This document shows, piece after piece, positions 1 to 7,773 of a DNA stretch of 64,000 nt; the first letter of the stretch is position 1, and every line of letters starts with the position of its first letter. The notes under the pieces were generated by a model, which saw only the letters and a list, made by a program, of their open reading frames with translations, had not been told where the DNA came from and ran no database searches. This stretch comes from Thalassobaculum sp. OXR-137 (GTDB lineage: Bacteria > Pseudomonadota > Alphaproteobacteria > Thalassobaculales > Thalassobaculaceae). The position numbers and the translations under genes are program-made. The DNA lies in NCBI RefSeq assembly GCF_034377285.1, contig NZ_CP139715.1, positions 5,126,501 to 5,190,500 of the forward strand, given 5' to 3'.

Positions 1-1424
1 GCCGGAGGGGCCGCTTCTTGGGGGCGGGCGAAGAACCGGCCGAAGCGGCTGATCACCGCCGCCGCGGCGACCGCCCGGGTCGGGTCCTCGAAGACCGGAT
101 AGCCGCCCTCCTCGTAGTGTCGCACGATCTCCGGCGGCGCGATGAGGGACAGGATGATCGACTTGTCGGGGAACCGTTCCCGCGTTTCCTGCAAGGTCTT
201 GATCAGGTCGTCGGCGATGTAGCGCGAGGCGGCGATCATGGTGAAGAACGCGACCACCACGTCGTAGCCGCCCTCGTCCAGCATCATCCGCATGTTGGTG
301 GTGATCAGCGACAGGTCGTTGAACGCCTGGGCGGTGATGTCGACCGGGTTGCGGACAGCGGCGAAGGGCAGCAGTTCCTTCAGCGCCTTCTGGGTGTCGG
401 CCGGCATCTCCTTCACGTCGAGGCCGTAGTCGATGGCCGCATCCGCCATCTGCACGCCGACGCCGCCGGAGATGGTCATCAGGCCAACGGCGTTGCCGTT
501 GGGATAGGCGCCGCGCGAGCAGATATAGGCGGCATCCAGCATCTGGTCGGTGGTGTCGACCCGCATCACCCCGTACTGGGCGAACAGCGCGTCGTAGACC
601 CGGTCGGACCCGGCCAGCGCCGCGGTATGGGAGGCCGCAGCGGCGGCCCCGATTTCGGAGCGGCCGACCTTCTGGAAGATCACCGGCTTGCCGGCCTTCG
701 CCGCCGACTCCAAAGCTGCGCGGGTGGCGTCGCCGTCGCGGATGCCCTCGGCATAGGCGACGATGGCCTTGGTCTCCTCGTCGGCCGCCAGATAGGCGAT
801 GGCGTCGGCCACATCCACATCGGCCTCGTTGCCGGTGGTGATCCAGATCCCGGTCTCCACCCCTTTCTGGCGCATCAGGTGGAAGACGTGGCTGCCATAG
901 GCGCCGGACTGGCTGGCGATCGACACCGGCCCCGGTTTCGGCAGCAGGTGGTCGACGGAGGAGGAGAAGGTGGCGAGCCAGTTGCAGCGGGCGTTGAAGA
1001 TGCCCAGGCAGTTCGGCCCGAGCACCCGGATGCCGCCGGCCCGCGCCACCGAGCGCACCCGGTCCTGGAGCTTTGCGCCCTCCTCCCCCATCTCGGCGAA
1101 GCCGGAGGAGAAGACGACCGCGCCCTTGCAGCCCTTGTCGGCCAGCGCTTCCAGGGTGTCGGCCACCATCGGCGCCGGCACCGCGACGATCGCGGCGTCC
1201 GGGGTGCCGGGCAGAGCGGCGACGTCGGTATAGGCCTGCAGGCCCTGCACGGTGTCGCGTTTCGGGTTCACAGGCCAGATCGGGCCTGAGAAACCGCCCC
1301 GGATCATGTAGCCCAACGGCCGCCCGCCGATCCGCTTGGGATCGTCGGACGCGCCGATGACGGCGATGGATCGCGGCGCGATGAGCGGCGTCAGCGTGCT
1401 GACGTCGGGTCTGTCCTTGGTCAT
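1..1424 (-). CDS. Acyl-CoA synthetase, ADP-forming type (3' end outside window)
   Basis: Reads leftwards from an ATG at 1424 and stays open to base 1, so only the first ~474 residues are visible. The start MTKDRPDVSTLTPLIAPRSI leads into a CoA-binding Rossmann segment (IAVIGAS, residues ~18-24; VLGPNCLG near 140). A succinyl-CoA-ligase-like part follows, with ASHTAALAGSD around residues 264-274. The His266 there matches the phosphorylated histidine of NDP-forming acyl-CoA synthetases. A TISGGVGVQ loop comes after it. In this family the fused enzyme ends in an ATP-grasp domain, which would lie beyond base 1. It makes an acyl-CoA from a carboxylate, ATP and CoA with acyl-phosphate and phosphohistidine intermediates. 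The start is 14 bases after the cyclase stop, so the two are probably one operon acting on the same acid. The substrate cannot be read. Confidence 0.87.
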   Translation of the reverse strand, partial: MTKDRPDVSTLTPLIAPRSIAVIGASDDPKRIGGRPLGYMIRGGFSGPIWPVNPKRDTVQGLQAYTDVAALPGTPDAAIVAVPAPMVADTLEALADKGCKGAVVFSSGFAEMGEEGAKLQDRVRSVARAGGIRVLGPNCLGIFNARCNWLATFSSSVDHLLPKPGPVSIASQSGAYGSHVFHLMRQKGVETGIWITTGNEADVDVADAIAYLAADEETKAIVAYAEGIRDGDATRAALESAAKAGKPVIFQKVGRSEIGAAAAASHTAALAGSDRVYDALFAQYGVMRVDTTDQMLDAAYICSRGAYPNGNAVGLMTISGGVGVQMADAAIDYGLDVKEMPADTQKALKELLPFAAVRNPVDITAQAFNDLSLITTNMRMMLDEGGYDVVVAFFTMIAASRYIADDLIKTLQETRERFPDKSIILSLIAPPEIVRHYEEGGYPVFEDPTRAVAAAAVISRFGRFFARPQEAAPP

Positions 1425-1438
1425 GCGGATGCCTGCGA

Positions 1439-2485
1439 TCAGACGGTGGCGATGGCGTTGGCCGGCGAACCGACCGCGCCGGGCAGGTTCAGCGGCGGGG
1501 CCGTGAGCAGGAAGCGGCTGCGCCCGTTCTCGTGCAGCCAGTTCGCCAGCTCCGTCAGGTACCAGATCTCGCCCAGGTGCACGCCGAGCTTGAACAGGCA
1601 GAGCTGGTGCAGCGGCAGCATCTCCCGCTTCGCCCCGCCGGCCGGATCGACCGATCCGACCTGCTCGACCGCGTAGTTGTCGGCGATGAGCACCGACAGC
1701 CCGCTGTCGCGCACCCAGTTCTGCAGCTCCGGGTCGCTACCGTCGAGCGCGGCGCAGGCGCCGTGCAGCACGTCAGGGTCGGGCTTGCCCGCCATGTCGA
1801 CCAGCTTCTGGGAGAAGCCGGTGTGCAGGCAGACCATGTCGCCTTCTTCCACGACCACGCCGTCGGCATCCATGATCTTCTTCAGGGTCTTGAAGTCGAC
1901 CACGGTGCGGCCGTCGCCGAGATGGCGGTACAGATCGATCATCACGCCGCGGCCCTGCACGCATGCCTTGGCCATGTTCTCGATGCCCAGGGCCTTGGCC
2001 CGCACGCCCTCGAAGCGCATCAGCGGGTCGGCCTTGTCGTTCGGGTCGCCGGCGAGCTTGTGCTCGAGCCCGCTCCAGCCGTTGTAATAGACGACCTCCG
2101 GCACGCCGTCCCCGTTGGCATCGAACATGGACCCCACATGGGTCAAGCTGTCCCACTGGGAGGAGTACTGCAGGCAGATCAGGGCGGCGTCGTCGCAGAC
2201 CACGTCGGTCAGCTCCGGGTTCACCTGCTCCATGGCGAAGTTGTAGTTCGCCAGGTTGTTGCGCTCGGTGGCGAAGAGGCGCGGCGGAAACCGGCGCGGG
2301 TTCAGGTCGCGGCCACCGGGGAGGTCCATCGGCAGGGCGAGGCAGAACCGCTCTCCGGTCTTCACTTCCTTCACCGCCTCGACCACCCGCTCGGGGGTCA
2401 GGAGGTTGAGCCTGCCGCGCTGATCGTCCGGGCCGAAATCGCCCCAATTCGAGCCCTCAGGCCGGTTCACCCACCGTCCCGCCAT
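1439..2485 (-). CDS. Cyclase family (kynurenine formamidase-like) hydrolase
   Basis: A 348-residue protein of the Pfam cyclase family, metal-dependent hydrolases that include bacterial kynurenine formamidase. The family normally carries HxGTHxDxPxH. Here the matching segment reads QWDSLTHVGSMFD (residues 110-122), keeping Asp112 and His116. This is the variant of the longer, ~350-residue cyclase-like group of unknown substrate. An in-frame ATG at 2497 and a longer frame to 2584 exist. ATG 2485 is preferred because GGAGG lies about six bases before it. It is the first gene of an operon with the acyl-CoA synthetase downstream, suggesting it releases or ring-opens an acid that is then CoA-activated. 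That link is inference. Kynureninase is encoded about 17 kb away, which does not show a shared pathway. Confidence 0.82.
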   Translation of the reverse strand: MAGRWVNRPEGSNWGDFGPDDQRGRLNLLTPERVVEAVKEVKTGERFCLALPMDLPGGRDLNPRRFPPRLFATERNNLANYNFAMEQVNPELTDVVCDDAALICLQYSSQWDSLTHVGSMFDANGDGVPEVVYYNGWSGLEHKLAGDPNDKADPLMRFEGVRAKALGIENMAKACVQGRGVMIDLYRHLGDGRTVVDFKTLKKIMDADGVVVEEGDMVCLHTGFSQKLVDMAGKPDPDVLHGACAALDGSDPELQNWVRDSGLSVLIADNYAVEQVGSVDPAGGAKREMLPLHQLCLFKLGVHLGEIWYLTELANWLHENGRSRFLLTAPPLNLPGAVGSPANAIATV

Positions 2486-2648
2486 CGCTTCCTCCATCCC
2501 GGATATGCCGCCTCTTGGCCGGGCGGCGCTTGTTTGGTCGGACGGCGATTGTCGCGGGTGGCGCGGGCCGGCGCAAGACCACACCCGCCAAGCCCTCTAC
2601 CGCAGCGGCCGGCCGCGTGATAGCGAAGCGCCGCAACCCGAGGTCAAG

Positions 2649-3548
2649 ATGTCCGCACCCGTCGCCGCCGCCCCACAGCCCGCGCAGGAATCGCTGGCGC
2701 TGGCCATCGCCTGCATGGTCACGGCCCAGATCGTGTTCACCGCCATGGACACCATGGTGAAGCTGCTGTCCGACGATTTCGGCGCGGCGCAGATCGTCTG
2801 GGGCTTCTTCGCCGCCTTCGCCGTGACGACGACGGTGGATGCCGCCCGCAACGGCACGCTGCGCAGCGTCCTGCGGACCCGGCGGCCGGTGCTGCATGTC
2901 ACCCGCGCCCTGCTGCTGCCGGTCAATATGGCGGCCATGGTGCTGGCTCTGAACCTGCTGCCGATCGCCACGGTAACGACGGTGGTCTGCACCTTCCCGC
3001 TGATCGTCACCGCCCTGTCGGTGCCGATCCTGGGCGAGCATGTGGGGCCGCGCCGCTGGACGGCGGTCGGCATCGGCTTCGTCGGGGTGCTGATCGTGGT
3101 GCGGCCGGGCACCGACGTGTTCGACCCGGCCGCCTTCGTGGCGCTGTTCGCCGGTGCGGTCTATGCGCTGTACCTGGTCCTGACCCGGCTGCTCAGCCGG
3201 ACCGACCGAAACGACGGGATCGCGCTGACCACCGCCTGGATCGGGTTAGCCGTCTTCTCCATCGCCCTGCCCTTCGACTGGCGCACGCCCACCCTGGAAC
3301 AGGGCGTGCTGCTGGTTCTGGTGGCCGCGGTCGGAACCATCGGACATTCGCTGATCATCGTCGCCTTCTCCCGCGCCCCGGCCAGCACGCTGCAGCCTTT
3401 CACCTATCTGCAGGTGGTCTGGGCGACGATCGCCGGGCTGGTGGTGTTCGGCCACCTGCCGGACGAGATCACCCTGGCCGGCGCTGCGGTCATCGTGGCC
3501 AGCGGCCTGTATGCCTGGTGGCGCGAGCGTCAGGTGAAGGCATCGTGA
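2649..3548 (+). CDS. EamA/DMT-family transporter, first of a tandem pair
   Basis: A 299-residue polytopic inner-membrane protein with about ten hydrophobic segments arranged as two EamA repeats. Typical marks are PLIVTALSVPILGE near residue 125 at the end of repeat one, followed by RRWTAVGIGFVGVLIVVRPG, and a closing VASGLYAWWRERQ. The start ATG 2649 (MSAPVAAAPQ) has GAGG eight bases upstream; the frame runs further 5' but that part looks non-coding. The next gene overlaps it by four bases and is clearly a paralogue with the same landmarks, so the pair arose by tandem duplication. EamA proteins export metabolites such as amino acids or purines. The substrate here is unknown. Confidence 0.87.
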   Translation: MSAPVAAAPQPAQESLALAIACMVTAQIVFTAMDTMVKLLSDDFGAAQIVWGFFAAFAVTTTVDAARNGTLRSVLRTRRPVLHVTRALLLPVNMAAMVLALNLLPIATVTTVVCTFPLIVTALSVPILGEHVGPRRWTAVGIGFVGVLIVVRPGTDVFDPAAFVALFAGAVYALYLVLTRLLSRTDRNDGIALTTAWIGLAVFSIALPFDWRTPTLEQGVLLVLVAAVGTIGHSLIIVAFSRAPASTLQPFTYLQVVWATIAGLVVFGHLPDEITLAGAAVIVASGLYAWWRERQVKAS

Positions 3549-4441
3549 GCCGGGTTCCCATGTCTACCGCCGCGCGGGGCATCCTGCTCATCCTGCTGGC
3601 CAATTTCGGCTTCGCCGGGATGGACGCGGTGTCGAAGACACTGACCATGGAGTATTCCGTGGCGCAGATCCTCTGGGTCCGCTTCGGCTTCTTCGCCGCC
3701 TTCGCCACCTTCCTCGCCTGGCGGCGCGGCGGCGGGATCATGCCTCACTTCCGCACGAGCCGGCCGGTGTTCCAGACCGCCCGCGCCCTGCTGCTGGTGG
3801 CGGAGATCGGCTGCTTCATTCTCGGCTTCCGCTATCTGCAGCTTGCCGAATCCCACTCCATCGGCGCCGTCTTCCCACTGGTGATCACCGCGCTGTCGGC
3901 GCTGTTTCTGGGCGAGCAGGTCGGCCTGCGGCGCTGGACCGCCGTCGGCATCGGCTTCATCGGGATGCTGGTCATCCTGCGGCCCGGCCTGGCCGTGTTC
4001 GAACTGGCCGCCCTGCTGCCGCTGGCGGGCGCCATCATGTTCGCTGTCTATCAGGTGATGACCAAGCTGCTCTCGCGCACGGACGGGATGGTCACGATCC
4101 TGCTCTACACCGGCTGGGTCGGCTTCCTCGCCATGAGCCTGTTCGGTCCGTTCGACTGGAAATGGCCGGACGCGGAGGGCTGGGCGCTGCTGGTGCTGGC
4201 GGGACTGCTCGGGTCGATCGGCCACGCCACGGTGATCAAGGCGCTCGAAGTCGCCCCCGCCAGCGTGCTTCAACCGTTCAACTATACCTTGCTGGTCTGG
4301 GCGACCGCGATCGGATTCATCGTGTTCGACGACCTGCCGGACCTGTGGACCGTGATCGGCGCCGGCATCATCGTCGCCAGCGGGCTCTATGTGTGGTGGC
4401 GCGAGCGGGTGCGCGCCGTAGCGGCCAAGAAACCGCTCTAG
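3545..4441 (+). CDS. EamA/DMT-family transporter, second of a tandem pair
   Basis: A 298-residue membrane protein closely related to the gene before it: RRWTAVGIGFIGMLVILRPG matches the paralogue almost residue for residue, and the end VASGLYVWWRER repeats too. I take the GTG at 3545, which overlaps the upstream TGA in a GTGA arrangement and has GAAGG spaced six bases away. ATG 3560 is the alternative. The overlap suggests translational coupling, so the two proteins could be made in equal amounts and might pair in the membrane. Its stop shares the palindromic CTAG with the stop of the convergent gene on the other strand. The substrate is unknown. Confidence 0.86.
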   Translation: MSRVPMSTAARGILLILLANFGFAGMDAVSKTLTMEYSVAQILWVRFGFFAAFATFLAWRRGGGIMPHFRTSRPVFQTARALLLVAEIGCFILGFRYLQLAESHSIGAVFPLVITALSALFLGEQVGLRRWTAVGIGFIGMLVILRPGLAVFELAALLPLAGAIMFAVYQVMTKLLSRTDGMVTILLYTGWVGFLAMSLFGPFDWKWPDAEGWALLVLAGLLGSIGHATVIKALEVAPASVLQPFNYTLLVWATAIGFIVFDDLPDLWTVIGAGIIVASGLYVWWRERVRAVAAKKPL

Positions 4442-4767
4442 AACAACGCGTTCGCCAGCGCCCCACCGGCCAGGAACATCATGAAGCCGAGGATCGGCCG
4501 GTAAAAGTACCGGTACGAGACCTGCACGAGCGCCGGCGCCTTGTGCAGATCCCCTCGGGACGGCACCAGCCCGTACCCACTGAATATCAGGTAGAGGTTC
4601 GATACCAGAACCATGAACCCGCCCGAGAACACGTATATTCCGAACATTATCTTAAATACGCTGGAATTTAAAACGACATACAAGAAATCGACGTCAACCA
4701 TCCCGCCTCGAAAGCACACGGCACCGAGCAAAAAGCAGACAATTGTAATCAATTTGTTTTGAGACAT
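4438..4767 (-). CDS. Small hypothetical membrane protein, AT-rich
   Basis: A 109-residue protein (from MSQNKLITIV; another ATG at 4794 would add nine residues) with three hydrophobic segments, at about residues 5-20, 37-60 and 90-108. I recognise no family. Its DNA is much more AT-rich than the flanks and uses codons such as AAA, ATT and TTA that the neighbours avoid. The AT-rich character continues upstream to about 4870. The stop codon overlaps the stop of the convergent EamA gene. This composition suggests a recent arrival or a weakly expressed orphan gene, and a non-coding remnant cannot be excluded. The unbroken frame and sensible membrane topology favour a real gene. Confidence 0.6.
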   Translation of the reverse strand: MSQNKLITIVCFLLGAVCFRGGMVDVDFLYVVLNSSVFKIMFGIYVFSGGFMVLVSNLYLIFSGYGLVPSRGDLHKAPALVQVSYRYFYRPILGFMMFLAGGALANALF

Positions 4768-5035
4768 CCGCGGATGCTTCTGATAACCCCGCATGATACA
4801 CCACCCATCAAGTACATCATCCTGCTATCAATCTAAAGTAGATGACTAATTCTTAGCAAACTCTTAATGACGTTTGTGCGTCGACGGGATACCTGCGTCA
4901 AATCCAGGGTTTGCGCGCAGGCCCGCCAATGGGCTTAAATCCGAGCGATCACAGGGATGGAGCCGGCCCGGCGCCGGGTTCCCAGACCGACCAAAAAATC
5001 ATCTCAGCAAGAAGCCCCAAGGGAGCGAGACGACG

Positions 5036-6091
5036 ATGCGTAGCTACCAACTGGTCCAGCCCGGCAAACCGTTCGAGGAAGTCGAGCGCGAGGATCCCAC
5101 GCCGACCGGGACCGAGGTGCTGGTCCGCGTGACCCATGCCGGCGTGTGCCATTCGGACATCCACATCTCCGACGGCTATTTCGACCTGGGCGGCGGCAAG
5201 AAGCTCGACATCATCGCCCGCGGCCAGCGCCTGCCGGTGACCCTCGGCCACGAGATCCTTGGCGAGGTCATCGCCGCCGGTCCCGACGCCAAGGACGCGC
5301 TGATCGGCAAGACCATGCTGGTCCACCCCTGGCTCGGCTGCGGCGAGTGCTCGGCCTGCAAGGCGGAGCAGGAGAACCACTGCCCGACCATGCGTTCCAT
5401 CGGCATCTTCCGCGACGGCGGCTACGCCACCCACTGCCTGGTGCCGCATCCGAAGTATCTGGTCGATATCGGCGATGTCGATCCGACCGTCGCCACCCCC
5501 TATTCCTGCTCCGGCGTGACCGTCTATTCGGCGCTGAAGAAGGCGATGCCGGTGCTCGACACCGAATGGCTGGCGATCTTCGGCGCCGGCGGCCTGGGTC
5601 TGTCGGCCGTCGCCATCGCCAAGGGCATGGGCGTGAAGAACGTCATCTCGGTCGATATCGACGATGAGAAGCTGGAAGCCGCCAAGAAGACCGGCGCCGA
5701 TGCGGTGCTGAACTCCAAGACCGCCGAGAACGCCATCGCCGAGCTGCAGAAGATCGCCGGCGGCGAGCTGCGGGCGGTGGTCGACACGGTCGGCGGCGAG
5801 GCCACCTCCAGCGTCGGCATCGGCGCGGTGCGCAAGGGCGGGCGCTACGTCATCGTCGGCCTGTATGGCGGCGAGATGACAGTGTCCCTGCCGACCCTCC
5901 CGATGCGGGCGCTGTCGATCATGGGCTCCTATGTGGGCTCGCTGGGCGAGCTGAAGGAGTTGATGGAGCTGGTGAAGACCGGCAAGGTCAAGCCGATCCC
6001 GATGGAGACCCGGCCGCTGGAAACCGCCTACGACACCCTGCAGGACCTCAAGGCCGGCCGCATCACCGGCCGCGTGGTGCTGACGAGCTGA
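5036..6091 (+). CDS. Zinc-dependent alcohol dehydrogenase (MDR family)
   Basis: A 351-residue medium-chain dehydrogenase. The catalytic zinc site is visible as Cys38 (GVCHSDIH), the GHEILGE motif at residues 71-77 and Cys158. The structural zinc lobe has Cys102, Cys105, Cys108 and Cys116. The nucleotide-binding GAGGLG is at 183-188 with an acidic VDIDDEK after the second strand, which favours NAD over NADP. The start ATG 5036 has GGGAG about 11 bases upstream; an open frame extends to 4874 but reads as untranslated leader. It oxidises an alcohol or reduces an aldehyde in the cytoplasm. The conserved features do not fix the substrate, and the neighbours give no hint. It appears to be a single-gene unit followed by a repeat element. 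Confidence 0.88.
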   Translation: MRSYQLVQPGKPFEEVEREDPTPTGTEVLVRVTHAGVCHSDIHISDGYFDLGGGKKLDIIARGQRLPVTLGHEILGEVIAAGPDAKDALIGKTMLVHPWLGCGECSACKAEQENHCPTMRSIGIFRDGGYATHCLVPHPKYLVDIGDVDPTVATPYSCSGVTVYSALKKAMPVLDTEWLAIFGAGGLGLSAVAIAKGMGVKNVISVDIDDEKLEAAKKTGADAVLNSKTAENAIAELQKIAGGELRAVVDTVGGEATSSVGIGAVRKGGRYVIVGLYGGEMTVSLPTLPMRALSIMGSYVGSLGELKELMELVKTGKVKPIPMETRPLETAYDTLQDLKAGRITGRVVLTS

Positions 6092-6146
6092 CGGCTCGGG
6101 GCGCCGGGGCATACCAGTCCTGGCGCCCCACGCTCTCTCACACTCC

Positions 6147-6218
6147 GTCATCCCGAACTCGTTTCGGGACCTTACGACCGACGGCCAAGATGAGGTCCCG
6201 AAACAAGTTCGGGATGAC
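6147..6218. repeat. Palindromic intergenic repeat, GTCATCCCGAA family, copy 1
   Basis: Two 25-base arms (6147-6171 and 6194-6218) are inverted copies with one mismatch, separated by 22 bases. The arms begin GTCATCCCGAACT. The same arms recur at 11220-11290 around a different 21-base centre, so the arms and not the loop are conserved. It lies between the convergent alcohol dehydrogenase and mgtE genes, where it could also act as a two-way transcription stop. It looks like a REP/BIME-type element. Confidence 0.85.
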
Positions 6219-6251
6219 AATGATGGGGTGTTTCGCGGCCCTATCGCACCA

Positions 6252-7760
6252 TCACAACAAGAACAGCGTCGCCAGCCCGAGGAACGCGAAGAACCCGACC
6301 ACATCGGTCACGGTGGTCAGGAACACGCCGCTCGCCACCGCAGGGTCGATGTTGAAGCGCTGCAGGCCCAGCGGAATCAGCGTCCCCGCCAGCCCGGCCA
6401 CAACCAGGTTCAGCACCATCGCCACGGCGATGATCCAGGCGATCTCAAAATCGCCGAACCAGGCGATCGACGCGCCCGCCACCAGGACCGCAAACGCGAT
6501 CCCGTTCAGCGACCCGACCACCGTCTCCTTCAAGATGAACTTCATGGCGTTGCGGGTGTCGATGTCGCGCATGGCGAGCGCGCGCACCGCGACCGTCAGG
6601 GTCTGGGTGCCGGCATTGCCTCCCATGGAGGCGACGATCGGCATCAGCACCGCCAGCGCCACCACCTTCTCGATGGTCGCCTCGAACATCCCGATCACCA
6701 GGGAGGCGGCGATGGCGGTCAGCAGGTTCATCACCAGCCAGGGGAACCGGGTCTTGGTGGTGTCCCACAGGGAGCCGTAGAGGTCGCTCTCGCCCAGACC
6801 GGCGAGGCGCATCAGATCCTCCTCCGCCTCTTCGTCGATGACGTCCACCACGTCGTCGACCGTGATCACGCCGAGCAGCCGCTCGTCCTCGCTCACCACC
6901 GGGGCGGCGACCAGACCGTATTGCCGGAACAGCAGCGCCACCTCTTCCTGGTCCATCTCTGCGCGGATCTTGCGGAAATCCTTGCGCATGATGTCGGATA
7001 CCCGCACCGGCCGCTTGGAGCGCAGCAGATGCGACAGGGCCAGTTCGCCGACCGGCCGGTGGCCGGGGTCGACCACGAAGATGTCGTAGAAATCGTCGGG
7101 CAGGTCGCGGACGGTCCGCAGGAAATCGATGGTCTGGCCCACCGTCCAGTGGGACGGCACCACGACCATCTCGCGCTGCATCAGACGGCCGGCGGAATCC
7201 TCCGGGAAGTTCAGGCCTTCCTCCAGGAAGATCCGGTCCTTCGCCGGCAGGGCGGCGAGGATACGGGCCTGGTCCTCCTCCTCCAGCTCGCCGAACAGAT
7301 CGACGGCATCGTCGGAATCCAGCGCCGACAGGAACCGGGTCAGATCCTCCTCGCCCAGGGTGGCGACCAGCTCGTCGCGCACCGTGACATCCAGATAGGC
7401 GAGAATATCGGCGTCGAAGGTCGCGCCCATCGCGGCGATCAGCGTCAGCCGCTGCTCCGGGGTCAGCCGCTCGATCAGGTCGGCCTGGTCGGCCGGGTGA
7501 AGCGGGCGCAGCAGACGCGGAATGATCGGCAGGCGCTCCTGGTCGAGCGCCCGGATGACGGCGGCCTCAAGCCGCGGGGTGAGGCCGTAGAGAGGCTCGT
7601 CCGGCACGCTCTCGCGAGTCTCGGCGATCTCCGCTTCAAGCGCCCGGATCTTGGCCTTCAGTTCCCGCTTCTTGACCTTCGGTTTTCTCTTGGTGCCATG
7701 CTGCTCCCCAATCTTCGCTTCGGGCGCGTCAGTCTCGTCCGGACGATCGTCTGGGGTCAT
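6252..7760 (-). CDS. mgtE: Magnesium transporter MgtE
   Basis: A 502-residue magnesium channel/transporter. In order: a lysine-rich coiled N-terminal extension (~residues 20-50), the superhelical MgtE N domain (~60-190), a pair of CBS domains (~195-315) that sense intracellular magnesium, and five membrane helices from ~340. The pore signature is clear: PIVASMGGNAGTQ at residues 374-386. The family imports Mg2+ down the membrane potential and closes when cytosolic Mg2+ binds the N and CBS domains. The 50-residue charged extension is longer than in the Thermus protein but common in proteobacteria. It reads away from the malic enzyme gene, whose stop lies only 13 bases beyond its start, so transcription may continue from that gene. 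Confidence 0.95.
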   Translation of the reverse strand: MTPDDRPDETDAPEAKIGEQHGTKRKPKVKKRELKAKIRALEAEIAETRESVPDEPLYGLTPRLEAAVIRALDQERLPIIPRLLRPLHPADQADLIERLTPEQRLTLIAAMGATFDADILAYLDVTVRDELVATLGEEDLTRFLSALDSDDAVDLFGELEEEDQARILAALPAKDRIFLEEGLNFPEDSAGRLMQREMVVVPSHWTVGQTIDFLRTVRDLPDDFYDIFVVDPGHRPVGELALSHLLRSKRPVRVSDIMRKDFRKIRAEMDQEEVALLFRQYGLVAAPVVSEDERLLGVITVDDVVDVIDEEAEEDLMRLAGLGESDLYGSLWDTTKTRFPWLVMNLLTAIAASLVIGMFEATIEKVVALAVLMPIVASMGGNAGTQTLTVAVRALAMRDIDTRNAMKFILKETVVGSLNGIAFAVLVAGASIAWFGDFEIAWIIAVAMVLNLVVAGLAGTLIPLGLQRFNIDPAVASGVFLTTVTDVVGFFAFLGLATLFLL

Positions 7761-7773
7761 GCATCACCGCGTT

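Noticed and set aside
1439-2485. KynB kynurenine formamidase partnered with kynU
   Set aside because: The HxGTHxDxPxH motif is missing and the protein is much longer than KynB; it is 17 kb from kynU and in an operon with an acyl-CoA synthetase.
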